DNA of 5,620 nucleotides from an uncultured Caulobacterales bacterium. Its GTDB lineage: Bacteria; Pseudomonadota; Alphaproteobacteria; Caulobacterales; Caulobacteraceae. The notes beneath the pieces are model-generated. The model had not been told where the DNA came from, did not search any database, and saw only the letters and a program-made list of their open reading frames with translations. The DNA is taken from the NCBI GenBank assembly GCA_903903715.1, contig CAIUZX010000213.1, forward strand, positions 1-5,620, in the 5' to 3' direction. This document shows positions 1-5,620 of the stretch, piece after piece. Made by a program: the position numbers and the translations under genes. Each line of letters begins with the position of its first letter. The stretch's first letter is position 1.

Positions 1-1324
1 GGGCCGTCAGGATCGCCATGATGGCGATCGCCCCCGCCGCTGTCAGCACCGATTGCAGCTCGATGATCCGCTGCTTCTGCGCATCCGAGCGCTTCAGGGT
101 CGCCACGTGATCGCGAAGGTCGTGGGTCAGCTGGACGATGGAGGTACGGTAGTTCTGGGCGTCCGCCTGGCGCCCGGCGCGCCAGTAGGACTCAAGGAGA
201 TCCATGCCCTCCGTGACCTTGCCGTCATGCGCCATCAATCTTGCGATCAATCGCACGTCATTAGCGTGGTAGCTCTTGTAACTTGGGCCTCGGCCATAAG
301 CCTCACCCGATTTCAGCTCAGACTTGGCCTCTTCGAACCGCCCAAGGCGTGCGAGCGCGATCCCCTTCCAGATTTTCATTTGAAGCGCACTGAAAGCGCC
401 ATTGGCCTCACTCAATGAGCGACCGCCGATACAGCCCAGAACTTCGAACGGCGTTCCAAACGCATCTGCTGTTCGCGTGCAATTGGGCATGCTGATCGAG
501 AGAGTGGTGCGCCTTGGCAGGCGCGCTTCTATGGACTTCAACTCAGCCAATGAAGCTCGAGCCAAAGACTCATCACCTAATCTAACTGACTGATAGTTCA
601 GGCTTTTGATATCGTAGACCGGCGCACTGGGGTAGTCTGGCCCCAGGTCCTTTTCACTTTCGAGCAGCGATGAGATGGCGCCCTCTACATCACTAACATC
701 CAAATATGCCGTCGCGATTACGCTCAGCAATTGGGAATCCAGCAGCAAATGCGTTTCGTCAGTTTTTGACAATAGACCTCTTGTATTCTGCAGCATTGCA
801 ATCGCCGACTGGGATTGATGTTCTTGAGTAAGGATATTTGCAACATAAATGGCCATATATGCATTTAATACAGGATCTCTATTTTCCCCAATAACTGATC
901 GGAGCTTATTTTGCACTACCGATAAATCGTCAGGAACACTATTATAGGCATCATCTAATTTTAAAATTATAATAAATCGGACATTGTTTTCTGCGTTAGC
1001 GTAAGTTCTCATCTTACCAATAATATAATTGCGCAATTCATTATCTTTGAAATCCTGCGCTTGAGATTGCGCAAAGTATAGCTTTCTAAGTCTATCTTCT
1101 CCTGATGAATGCTCCGCGGCATTCACAAATCTTACAAATTTTTGATGGCTAAAATTGACAATACGCTGGTGAGCAATTTTGAAATACGCCGCAGCGCTTG
1201 GCGACAATTGTGAAGGTGACTTTTGCGGCGTGGCTGCCCAGGCGGTTGACACCGCTGCAAGACAGCAGATCATCGCGTAAAATCTCGCAAACACGTTGGA
1301 CGCCGAAGGCCAACCTGGGCCCAT
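1..1324 (-). CDS. Partial TPR-like periplasmic sensor with C-terminal transmembrane segment (N-terminal part of a signalling protein)
   Basis: I read one uninterrupted minus-strand frame from 1324 through the left edge, at least 441 residues. Residues 1-30 look like a signal peptide: a hydrophobic stretch (FYAMICCLAAVSTAWA) ends in an A-W-A cleavage motif. The middle is helical and TPR-like, for example around residues 163-232 and 322-345 (ARLGRFEEAKSELKSGE). A charged, probably coiled-coil stretch (LKRSDAQKQRIIELQ) leads into a hydrophobic segment at the edge (VLTAAGAIAIMAILTA). Signal peptide, TPR-like region, coiled coil and membrane helix commonly precede a GGDEF diguanylate cyclase or histidine kinase domain, but the output domain is outside the window, so the function is inferred. 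The start is uncertain. In-frame ATGs exist at 1393 (directly after a TAG stop), 1363, 1357, 1354 and 1324, plus a GTG at 1294 that would give the shortest signal peptide. I chose 1324 because a GGGGGA sequence lies 12 nt upstream. Its middle is far more AT-rich than its neighbours. Confidence 0.85.
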   Translation of the reverse strand, partial: MGPGWPSASNVFARFYAMICCLAAVSTAWAATPQKSPSQLSPSAAAYFKIAHQRIVNFSHQKFVRFVNAAEHSSGEDRLRKLYFAQSQAQDFKDNELRNYIIGKMRTYANAENNVRFIIILKLDDAYNSVPDDLSVVQNKLRSVIGENRDPVLNAYMAIYVANILTQEHQSQSAIAMLQNTRGLLSKTDETHLLLDSQLLSVIATAYLDVSDVEGAISSLLESEKDLGPDYPSAPVYDIKSLNYQSVRLGDESLARASLAELKSIEARLPRRTTLSISMPNCTRTADAFGTPFEVLGCIGGRSLSEANGAFSALQMKIWKGIALARLGRFEEAKSELKSGEAYGRGPSYKSYHANDVRLIARLMAHDGKVTEGMDLLESYWRAGRQADAQNYRTSIVQLTHDLRDHVATLKRSDAQKQRIIELQSVLTAAGAIAIMAILTA

Positions 1325-1397
1325 GGCGCGCTTCAATCCCCCAAGAACACCCATCATCACCATCCACCGGGTCCGCTTTGCGCGGCGCCTCATCTAG

Positions 1398-1426
1398 ATT
1401 TTGCCGTCTTTTCGAACGAGCGACAA
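1398..1426 (-). promoter_or_regulatory. Candidate sigma-70-type promoter of the sensor gene
   Basis: On the minus strand a -35 box TTGTCG (1426-1421) and a -10 box CAAAAT (1403-1398) are separated by 17 bp, which is the optimal spacing for a housekeeping promoter. Transcription would begin near 1391, upstream of the candidate starts from 1363 down. The -35 box is part of a TTGTCGC heptamer that recurs in the inverted repeat just upstream. The assignment is by pattern only. Confidence 0.45.
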
Positions 1427-1441
1427 TACAATATTACAACC

Positions 1442-1460
1442 TTGTCGCGCATTGCGACAA
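1442..1460. promoter_or_regulatory. Perfect inverted repeat TTGTCGC-N5-GCGACAA, operator candidate
   Basis: Seven-base arms TTGTCGC (1442-1448) and GCGACAA (1454-1460) flank a five-base spacer. Each arm starts or ends in TTG/CAA, and the dyad measures 19 bp, a size typical of a dimeric regulator site. It ends 16 bp upstream of the -35 box of the sensor gene, where an activator would bind. I cannot assign it to a known regulator: it does not match the FNR/FixK, CIRCE or Caulobacter LexA consensus that I know. Confidence 0.35.
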
Positions 1461-1614
1461 TGCGCCAAAAACTCACTGGCACGCAACGCTACCTCAGCAA
1501 GAACATTAAACCGTTAAATTCATGGAAAAAATCTAGCCACGATGGGCAGCGCCCGCCATGCCCCTCAGGCGACATCCCTCAGATCTGGAACGCTTCTTCC
1601 ACGCAGGGGCGGAC

Positions 1615-1637
1615 GGGACCGGGGATTGATCCGGCCC
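1615..1637 (-). terminator. Bulged GC hairpin at the permease stop codon, possible terminator without T-tract
   Basis: GGG and CCGG (1615-1617, 1619-1622) can pair with CCGG and CCC (1631-1634, 1635-1637), leaving one bulged base at 1618 and an eight-base loop. The stem touches the TAG stop of the permease (1637-1639). No T-run follows on the minus strand, so this may stabilise the mRNA 3' end or act only weakly as a terminator. Confidence 0.3.
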
Positions 1638-2921
1638 TAATGCGCCACGGAGTGACCGGACGCCGCGCGGCTGACCGCCGTCCGAACCGCGTTAAAGGCG
1701 AACAAGGCGATGACGGCGTAGGCCGCCATAGGCAGGAGAAACGCCGCGTGAAGCCCCAGGGCGTCAGCCAACAGGCCTGTCATCGGGGGTAGGATCGCGC
1801 CGCCGACGATGGACATGCAAAGGAGGCCCGACGTCGCCGCCGAACTGGCGCTGGAACGCTCCAGGGTCAGGGTGAAGATGGTCGGGAACATGATCGCGTT
1901 ACAAAGGCCGATCGAGAGGGCGATCCATCCGCTCAGCGGCCCGGTCAGCCGACTGACGGAGAGGCACAAGGCCGCCGCCAGCACCGCGACCAGCATCAGG
2001 AGGCGGGCCGCCGGGATTCGGATCATCAGGACGCTGCCCGCGAACCGACCGACCATGGCGCCGAGCCAGTAGAGCGCGAGCAGTTTGCCGGCGGCCTCCA
2101 GCGACACGCCCATCACGTCCGCCTGATGCAGGAAATTGATCATCATCGACCCGACGGAGACCTCGGCGCCGACATAGAGAAATATCGCCAGTCCGCCGGC
2201 CAGAGCCCAACGGGACTTCAGCGCCGCCAGAACCCGGTCATCGGTTGCCGGGCCGCCCCCCTGGACAGGCTGGGGCGTCTCGAGGGATCGGCGGACCAGG
2301 AAGATGAACCCCGTGAGGACAGCGACAAGACCTGCGACGATGAAGAATGAGGTGTCGATCTGCCGGAGGGAGTGGGCGCGCAGAGCCTGCGCGTCCCCGC
2401 CCGCTGTAAATACGCCGCCGCGCAGCAGGAGCATGGATCCAAAGTAGGGCCCGGCGACGGTTCCCAGACTGTTGAAGGCCTGGGACAGGGTCAGGCGCAG
2501 GTGCGACTGCTCCGGCCGGCCCAGCGCAGCCGCCAGCGGGTTGGCGGACACCTGGAGAATGGTGATTCCGCCGGCGATCACGAAGAGCGAGACCAAATAC
2601 AAAGCTATAGGTGTCCAGGAAGGTCGCGGCCGGCATCAGCACGCAGCCGGCGAACACCACCCCAAGCGCCGCGATCACCGCGCCTGACGATCCCAGGCGG
2701 GAAACAAGACGCGCGGCCGGAAGCGAGACCACACCGTAAGCCAGGAAGAAGGCGAACTGGGTCAGCATGCTCTCGGCGTAGGACAGGTGAAAGATGGCCC
2801 GCACCGACGGGATCAGCGGATCGATCACCGATGTGATGAACCCCCAGGTGAAGAACAGGGTCGTGACAACGGCGAACGACCCAAATTGTCCGCCGGATCG
2901 GCCAGCTTCGGTTGAAGACAT
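1637..2921 (-). pseudogene. FucP/GluP-type MFS sugar:proton symporter, interrupted by a +1 frameshift
   Basis: The 5' part (2921-2604, 106 residues) and the 3' part (2602-1637) are the two halves of one major facilitator permease, about 427 residues when joined, against 438 for E. coli FucP. The N-terminal helix carries FFTWGFITSVIDPLIP, the FucP-family signature, with Asp34 where FucP has its essential Asp46. After the break come SLFVIAGGITILQVSANP and LTLSQAFNSLGT; the C-terminal half has MFPTIFTLTLE and LCMSIVGGAILPP, all typical of this family. Such proteins import hexoses such as fucose, glucose, galactose or N-acetylglucosamine across the inner membrane with protons; the sugar here cannot be told. 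Where FucP has the Glu135 motif, this protein appears to have Leu-Gln, as in many non-fucose members. One surplus T in the TTT at 2603-2601 (minus strand) breaks the frame; removing it gives the smooth junction DTYS-LYLVSLFV. As written, the first half reads on to a stop near 2238 with no permease similarity. The start ATG at 2921 has only a weak GGA upstream. It could be a true pseudogene or a sequencing error. Confidence 0.85.
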
Positions 2922-3023
2922 GAATTCCAGAACTTTCAGAGAGAGATAGAGTTGCCGACCAGATCGCCTGGACCCAACTTAGCGGGCGCGACGCGGACAT
3001 GGCAATCTGTCGGGCGCGCCCCC

Positions 3024-3040
3024 GACGGCGGCGCGCCGTC
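3024..3040. other. Strong GC hairpin between peptidase and permease genes
   Basis: GACGGCG (3024-3030) pairs perfectly with CGCCGTC (3034-3040) around a three-base loop. The octamer GGCGCGCC occurs at 3013-3020 and again at 3030-3037, so alternative pairings are possible. There is no T-run on either strand. In the 161-bp gap it could attenuate read-through from the peptidase gene into the permease gene or protect a processed 3' end. The rest of the gap (2922-3082) shows only a CT-rich run on the minus strand before the permease start. Confidence 0.4.
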
Positions 3041-3082
3041 ACGCCATGTTGCGAGCCCATTAACGTCTTGCGGCGGCGAGCT

Positions 3083-4741
3083 CTACTTCTGGCCGGGAGG
3101 ATCGGGGACAAATGCGGGGACCGCGGCGTCGTCGCCAAATCGCCATGCGGACAAGTAGGACAACTGCAGGATCTTCGTCATCTTGGCGTAGTTGATCTTC
3201 TCCGCCGTGTCCGTGGTGTGGTGATAGTCCGGGTGAAAGCCGGTGAAGAACCAGAACGCCGGAATATCGTGAAGCACGAACGGAAACTGGTCGCTGCGGA
3301 AGAAAACGTTCAGCGCATTCTCGTGATCGAAGCGATCATCCAGCACCAGCCCTACCGAGCGGTTGGCCGCCACGACCGCGCCATTGAAATCCGGGCTATA
3401 GCCCGCACCGATCAGATTCAATCGGTTCGTGGTGTCCTTCGGAATGTCGATCAGACCGGCGGTCTGCTCGCTGGGTTCCTCGTTCCGGCCGATCATGTCG
3501 AAATTGATCATGGCGCGGGTGGTGGCGAGCGGCCGAAGCGGATGCCCGGCCATGTAGTAGGCGCCCAGCAGACCGCGCTCCTCGGCGGCGAACACCACGA
3601 AAAGGATCGAGCGCTTCGGCTTGACCGGGTTGGCGGTAAAGGCGCGCGCCAGCTCCACCACGCCCACAGTGCCGGATCCGTTGTCATCGGCCCCGTGCCA
3701 GATCTCGGCGCCGTTGGCGCCATCGTGGTCATGGTGCGCGCTGATGATGACCGTTTCCGCCGCCAGCTTCGGATCCGAACCGGGCAGCAGACCCGCCACG
3801 TTGTAGGACACCCCGCGCGTACGGACCGTGTTCTCCAGGTGCAGGCTCACCGAAGCGTCCGGCAGGATGCGGGACTGCGGAGTGAGATCCTTGTCGATGG
3901 CCGCCTGCAGCATCCGCGGCGTCATCCCCGCCCCCGCAAGCAAGGCCCCCGCCACCGAGTCCGAGACCGTGATGATGGGAATACGCAGTTCGTCGTCGGC
4001 GAGCGCCTGGGCCGGCAGGGGCGGAACCCGCTTGGCGCTGCCGCCGATGCGCATGACTCGCTCGATGTTCGACGGGTGCTTCCGGTTCGGCTCGGCCATC
4101 ACCACCACCGCCACAGCGCCGTGGGCCTGCGCAATCAGCGCCTTCACCCGATTGGTGGCGTAGCGTGTATTGCCGGTGCCGCCGAAACGTGAGGCGGGGT
4201 CCGTCTCCTGCGGCTCGTGTTCAAAGACCAGCACGATCTTGCCCTTGGCGTCGACGCCCCGATAGTCGTCATAGCCAAGGCCCGGCGCCGTGATTCCATA
4301 GCCCGCGAAGACCAGCGGCGCCGTCAGATCCACATCGTCGCGAAACCCGCCGATGATGTCGGGCGCGCGCCAGCTCTGGGCGCCGGCGCTGGTCCGAAGG
4401 GAGATGGAGTTCGCGGCGGCGCTGGGTCTGTATTCGACCAGTGGAACCGTCTGGAGATAACCGGCCGCGCCCTTGGCGTCCGTAGCCGCCGGCGTCAGTC
4501 CGGCCTTGGCGAACTCAGCCGCGATCCACTGGACGGTCCCGTCATCGCCGGGTTGCAGAGACATGCGCCCCTGCAACGCATCAGACGCGACGAAGCCGAG
4601 ATCGGCGCGAAGATCGCCCTCGTGAATGCGTTCGAAGCCGGGCTTCTGCGACGCAGGAACCGGGGCTGAACGATTCTCCGCAGCCAGCAAGGGCGACGCC
4701 GCGACGAGGGAGATGGTGAGACCAAGCAGGCGCTTTTTCAT
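3083..4741 (-). CDS. Secreted M28-family zinc metallopeptidase (aminopeptidase) with PA insert
   Basis: This 552-residue protein should hydrolyse N-terminal residues from peptides in the periplasm or outside the cell, using two zinc ions. Residues 1-21 form a signal peptide (MKKRLLGLTISLVAASPLLA), with cleavage near Ala20-Ala21. Roughly residues 140-260 resemble a protease-associated (PA) domain, for example PLVFAGYGITAPGLGYDDY and the following KGKIVLV. The M28 catalytic core follows with all expected ligands: the H-x-D motif in SAHHDHDG (His336, Asp338), the bridging Asp in GADDNGSG (352/353), AAEERGLLGA (Glu387 as base, Glu388 as ligand), NFDMIGR (Asp415) and DYHHTTDT (His507). The length fits PA-containing M28 enzymes. 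No frame damage is visible. The ATG at 4741 is supported by the signal peptide; there is no Shine-Dalgarno sequence at normal distance, but a promoter is placed for leaderless transcription. The permease gene lies 161 bp downstream in the same direction. Exact substrate is unknown; aminopeptidase is the family's usual activity, though some members are carboxypeptidases. Confidence 0.93.
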   Translation of the reverse strand: MKKRLLGLTISLVAASPLLAAENRSAPVPASQKPGFERIHEGDLRADLGFVASDALQGRMSLQPGDDGTVQWIAAEFAKAGLTPAATDAKGAAGYLQTVPLVEYRPSAAANSISLRTSAGAQSWRAPDIIGGFRDDVDLTAPLVFAGYGITAPGLGYDDYRGVDAKGKIVLVFEHEPQETDPASRFGGTGNTRYATNRVKALIAQAHGAVAVVVMAEPNRKHPSNIERVMRIGGSAKRVPPLPAQALADDELRIPIITVSDSVAGALLAGAGMTPRMLQAAIDKDLTPQSRILPDASVSLHLENTVRTRGVSYNVAGLLPGSDPKLAAETVIISAHHDHDGANGAEIWHGADDNGSGTVGVVELARAFTANPVKPKRSILFVVFAAEERGLLGAYYMAGHPLRPLATTRAMINFDMIGRNEEPSEQTAGLIDIPKDTTNRLNLIGAGYSPDFNGAVVAANRSVGLVLDDRFDHENALNVFFRSDQFPFVLHDIPAFWFFTGFHPDYHHTTDTAEKINYAKMTKILQLSYLSAWRFGDDAAVPAFVPDPPGQK

Positions 4742-4747
4742 TCGAAA

Positions 4748-4776
4748 AACTTAAGGTCTCCGCAAGGGCATGACAA
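4748..4776 (-). promoter_or_regulatory. Candidate leaderless promoter of the M28 peptidase gene
   Basis: On the minus strand TTGTCA (4776-4771) and TAAGTT (4753-4748) are 17 bp apart. TTGTCA matches TTGACA at five of six positions and TAAGTT fits TANNNT. Only six bases separate the -10 box from the ATG, so transcription would begin at or beside the start codon and the mRNA would be leaderless. This explains the lack of a ribosome binding site: the only purine-rich GGAG lies 16 nt away, inside the promoter spacer. Confidence 0.55.
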
Positions 4777-4826
4777 CACAGCCGGCCCAACGCCACCTCA
4801 GACAACATAAAATTGAAGATCGATCG

Positions 4827-4849
4827 TGAACTGTTCAGGGTTTGTACAA
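4827..4849. promoter_or_regulatory. Pair of short palindromes upstream of the peptidase promoter
   Basis: TGAAC-T-GTTCA (4827-4837) and TTGTACAA (4842-4849) are both perfect dyads, and GATCGATC lies next to them at 4819-4826. They are 50-75 bp upstream of the peptidase -35 box. They could bind a regulator, but such short palindromes also occur by chance, and I know no matching regulator. Confidence 0.2.
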
Positions 4850-4869
4850 GGCATTTACTCACCGGTAGG

Positions 4870-5135
4870 ATGGCGCGCCATTCCCCGCCGAGGCTCCGCG
4901 CCAGCTGATCAAGGACGGCGACACCCGCTTCGCCTATCAGTTGATGGTCGGGGCTGCTGTTCCGGACAGCGACGCCGTGGCCGTCACACTGCAGTACCGC
5001 TGGTTCGACGCCGGCACGGTCAAGGGTAAGGACGCCCGTGGCGAGCAATTCACCCAGGATCACGCGGGCGGAAATTTTTCCGTGGGATTGCGTTTTAGAT
5101 TTTACATAGGACTGTCGGGTTGCGGGATGGCCTGA
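4870..5135 (+). pseudogene. 3' remnant of an outer-membrane beta-barrel (OmpA/Omp25-like) protein gene
   Basis: The plus-strand frame after a TAG at 4866-4868 encodes about 88 residues that look like the last strands of a small eight-stranded outer-membrane barrel: LIKDGDTRFAYQLMVGAAVP, then AVAVTLQYRWFDAGTV, a polar loop (KDARGEQFTQDHAGG) and a final strand NFSVGLRFRF. Alternating hydrophobic residues and a terminal aromatic after GLRFRF are the usual C-terminal beta-signal recognised by the BAM machinery. The signal peptide and the first strands are absent, and no start codon with a ribosome site is visible; the first possible starts (TTG 4941, ATG 4944) lie inside the barrel. The natural stop after the terminal Phe also appears lost: TAC follows at 5103, and the frame reads YIGLSGCGMA to a TGA at 5133. 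Buried under ten extra residues, the beta-signal would not be terminal. I therefore call it a decayed gene end, not an active gene. Confidence 0.7.
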
Positions 5136-5148
5136 TCCCGCAACCCGA
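5115..5148 (+). terminator. Perfect 14-bp hairpin, probable terminator of the former barrel gene
   Basis: The arms 5115-5128 (TCGGGTTGCGGGAT) and 5135-5148 pair perfectly around the six-base loop GGCCTG. It begins just past the barrel's terminal Phe codon, where the gene's terminator would sit. No T-run follows on the plus strand, so it departs from the canonical intrinsic form. On the minus strand the next bases are also not T-rich. The nine bases GATGGCCTG, which include the loop, recur directly after the hairpin at 5147-5155. Confidence 0.5.
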
Positions 5149-5519
5149 TGGCCTGTGCCGAATACGGTCTGTAAAACGTCTCCGTTTACGGCGAGTTCGT
5201 CAGATCAAGACGGGCGACAGATGACACAGCGCGCCGCTGAAGCATCGATCAGGGAATCTCTTTCAACACGTGAAGACCATAACACTGGATCACACCATCA
5301 ACGCGTACGCACGCTTTCCATAGCGGGGGCGGTTCAGGAACGTCGGCTTCGAGCCGTGACGCGAACAGGGGCCCGCACACACGCGACGAGCTTTGTGGAA
5401 GGAACAGGTGGTGGTGGTGGCGGTTCGCTGCGAGCACGTCTCCGCTTTTGACCGGCTCGCCATTTTGGACCTGTTGTTCGTTCGAAGACATCGGGCGCAA
5501 CTCGCGCTAAGCTCGCGAC
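5149..5519. other. Region without a convincing gene
   Basis: Several frames are open here on both strands, but none has a ribosome site, a recognisable motif or consistent codon bias. The longest on the minus strand (ATG at 5491 to a stop at 5249, 80 codons) reads MSSNEQQVQNGEPVKSGDVL at its start and includes four His codons from a GTG repeat at about 5408-5419; I cannot relate it to a family. A small hairpin GTAAAACG-TCTC-CGTTTAC with one bulged A lies at 5171-5189. No tRNA fold, transposase or terminal inverted repeat is visible. It may be decayed sequence continuing the barrel remnant. Confidence 0.5.
5485..5513 (+). promoter_or_regulatory. Candidate leaderless promoter of the right-edge gene
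   Basis: TAAGCT (5508-5513) fits a TANNNT -10 box and lies six bases before the ATG at 5520. Seventeen bp upstream is AAGACA (5485-5490), a 4/6 match to TTGACA. The geometry equals that of the peptidase promoter, and no Shine-Dalgarno sequence precedes the ATG. Confidence 0.4.
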
Positions 5520-5620
5520 ATGACAAACACGCCTGATGCGCTCCGACGCCTGATCGACCTTCCCGGCGTCCGCGACCTGGAATTCCGCGCGGTCCTCAAG
5601 AGGGACTTCGCGGAGCCGGA
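5520..5620 (+). CDS. Start of an unidentified protein, cut by the window edge
   Basis: From the ATG at 5520 the frame stays open for 33 codons to the right edge. The protein begins MTNTPDALRRLIDLPGVRDL and continues EFRAVLKRDFAEP. Most third positions are G or C, as in the intact peptidase, which supports real coding. The start is chosen because the frame begins there with a well-placed -10 element. The N-terminus is charged and lacks a signal peptide or membrane helix, so the product is probably cytoplasmic. I do not recognise the family, and too little of it is present to name a function. Confidence 0.6.
   Translation, partial: MTNTPDALRRLIDLPGVRDLEFRAVLKRDFAEP

Larger units (their letters stand above)
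1325..1636. other. Intergenic region between permease and sensor gene
   Basis: This 312-bp gap contains no convincing coding frame; the short frames crossing it have no family resemblance and no good ribosome site. It holds the sensor promoter (1398-1426) and the inverted repeat (1442-1460). It also holds two copies of CCCTCAG at 1562-1568 and 1576-1582, 14 bp apart, and a run of six A at 1526-1531 (six T on the transcribed minus strand). A weak GGGCA/TGCCC stem lies upstream of that T-run in the minus direction, but the distance of about 14 nt makes it a poor intrinsic terminator. Confidence 0.6.

Noticed and set aside
53..593. Two plus-strand open frames across the sensor gene
   Set aside because: They overlap a continuous minus-strand frame with signal peptide, TPR-like region and membrane segment, and have no recognisable features of their own.
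1506..1517. TTAAACCGTTAA resembling a CtrA box
   Set aside because: The spacing between the TTAA half-sites is four bases, not the seven of the CtrA consensus TTAA-N7-TTAA, and it is far from a start codon in either direction.
2602..2602. TTG at 2602 as the true start of a separate 321-residue permease
   Set aside because: It would begin inside a helix and lack the first three helices, which are encoded immediately upstream in the other frame; a frameshift explains both halves better.
2999..4192. Long plus-strand open frame (397 codons) opposite the M28 peptidase
   Set aside because: It is a shadow of the peptidase gene, which has a signal peptide and all metal ligands; the opposite frame is Arg/Gly/His-rich with no motif, as expected in high-GC DNA.
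4827..4837. TGAACTGTTCA as an SOS (LexA) box
   Set aside because: The alphaproteobacterial LexA site is the direct repeat GTTC-N7-GTTC, which is not present here.
5408..5419. GTG triplet repeat as a microsatellite or coding repeat
   Set aside because: Only four units long and outside any supported gene.
5155..5451. Plus-strand frame of 98 codons with a Gly-rich tail
   Set aside because: No ribosome site, no motif, and its Gly run is simply the GTG/GGT repeat read in another frame.

Overview
The window looks like chromosomal DNA from a high-GC alphaproteobacterium. The order Caulobacterales or a close relative is my best guess. This rests on strongly GC-biased third codon positions in most genes, a FucP-type sugar transporter beside a signal-peptided M28 peptidase, an outer-membrane beta-barrel remnant of a kind common in that group, and promoters that fit a leaderless pattern. 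The taxonomic call is inference, because there is no rRNA or marker gene here.

Layout from left to right. Positions 1-1324 hold the minus-strand N-terminal part of a large exported or membrane-anchored sensor protein. It has a signal peptide, a TPR-like helical periplasmic region and the start of a transmembrane segment; its output domain lies beyond the left edge. Positions 1325-1636 are intergenic and carry its likely promoter and a 19-bp inverted repeat. Positions 1637-2921 (minus) encode an MFS sugar permease of the FucP/GluP type, split by one extra base near 2601-2603. Positions 3083-4741 (minus) encode an intact, secreted M28-family zinc aminopeptidase with a PA insert. Positions 4870-5135 (plus) are the decayed 3' end of an outer-membrane beta-barrel gene, followed by a perfect 14-bp hairpin. 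Positions 5149-5519 hold no convincing gene. A new plus-strand gene starts at 5520 and runs off the right edge.

How they may work together. The peptidase and the permease lie in the same direction, 161 bp apart, and could form a peptide/sugar scavenging unit, but the gap contains a strong hairpin, so co-transcription is not assured. The sensor gene seems to have its own promoter. No shared pathway can be demonstrated from the sequence.

I found no CRISPR array, tRNA, rRNA, transposase, integrase, toxin-antitoxin pair or recognisable defence system, and nothing that qualifies as a clearly new biological system. The more interesting points are the broken permease, the read-through beta-barrel remnant, two promoters whose -10 box sits the same 6 nt from an ATG, a repeated TTGTCGC motif around the sensor promoter, and a GC-poor block inside the sensor gene.
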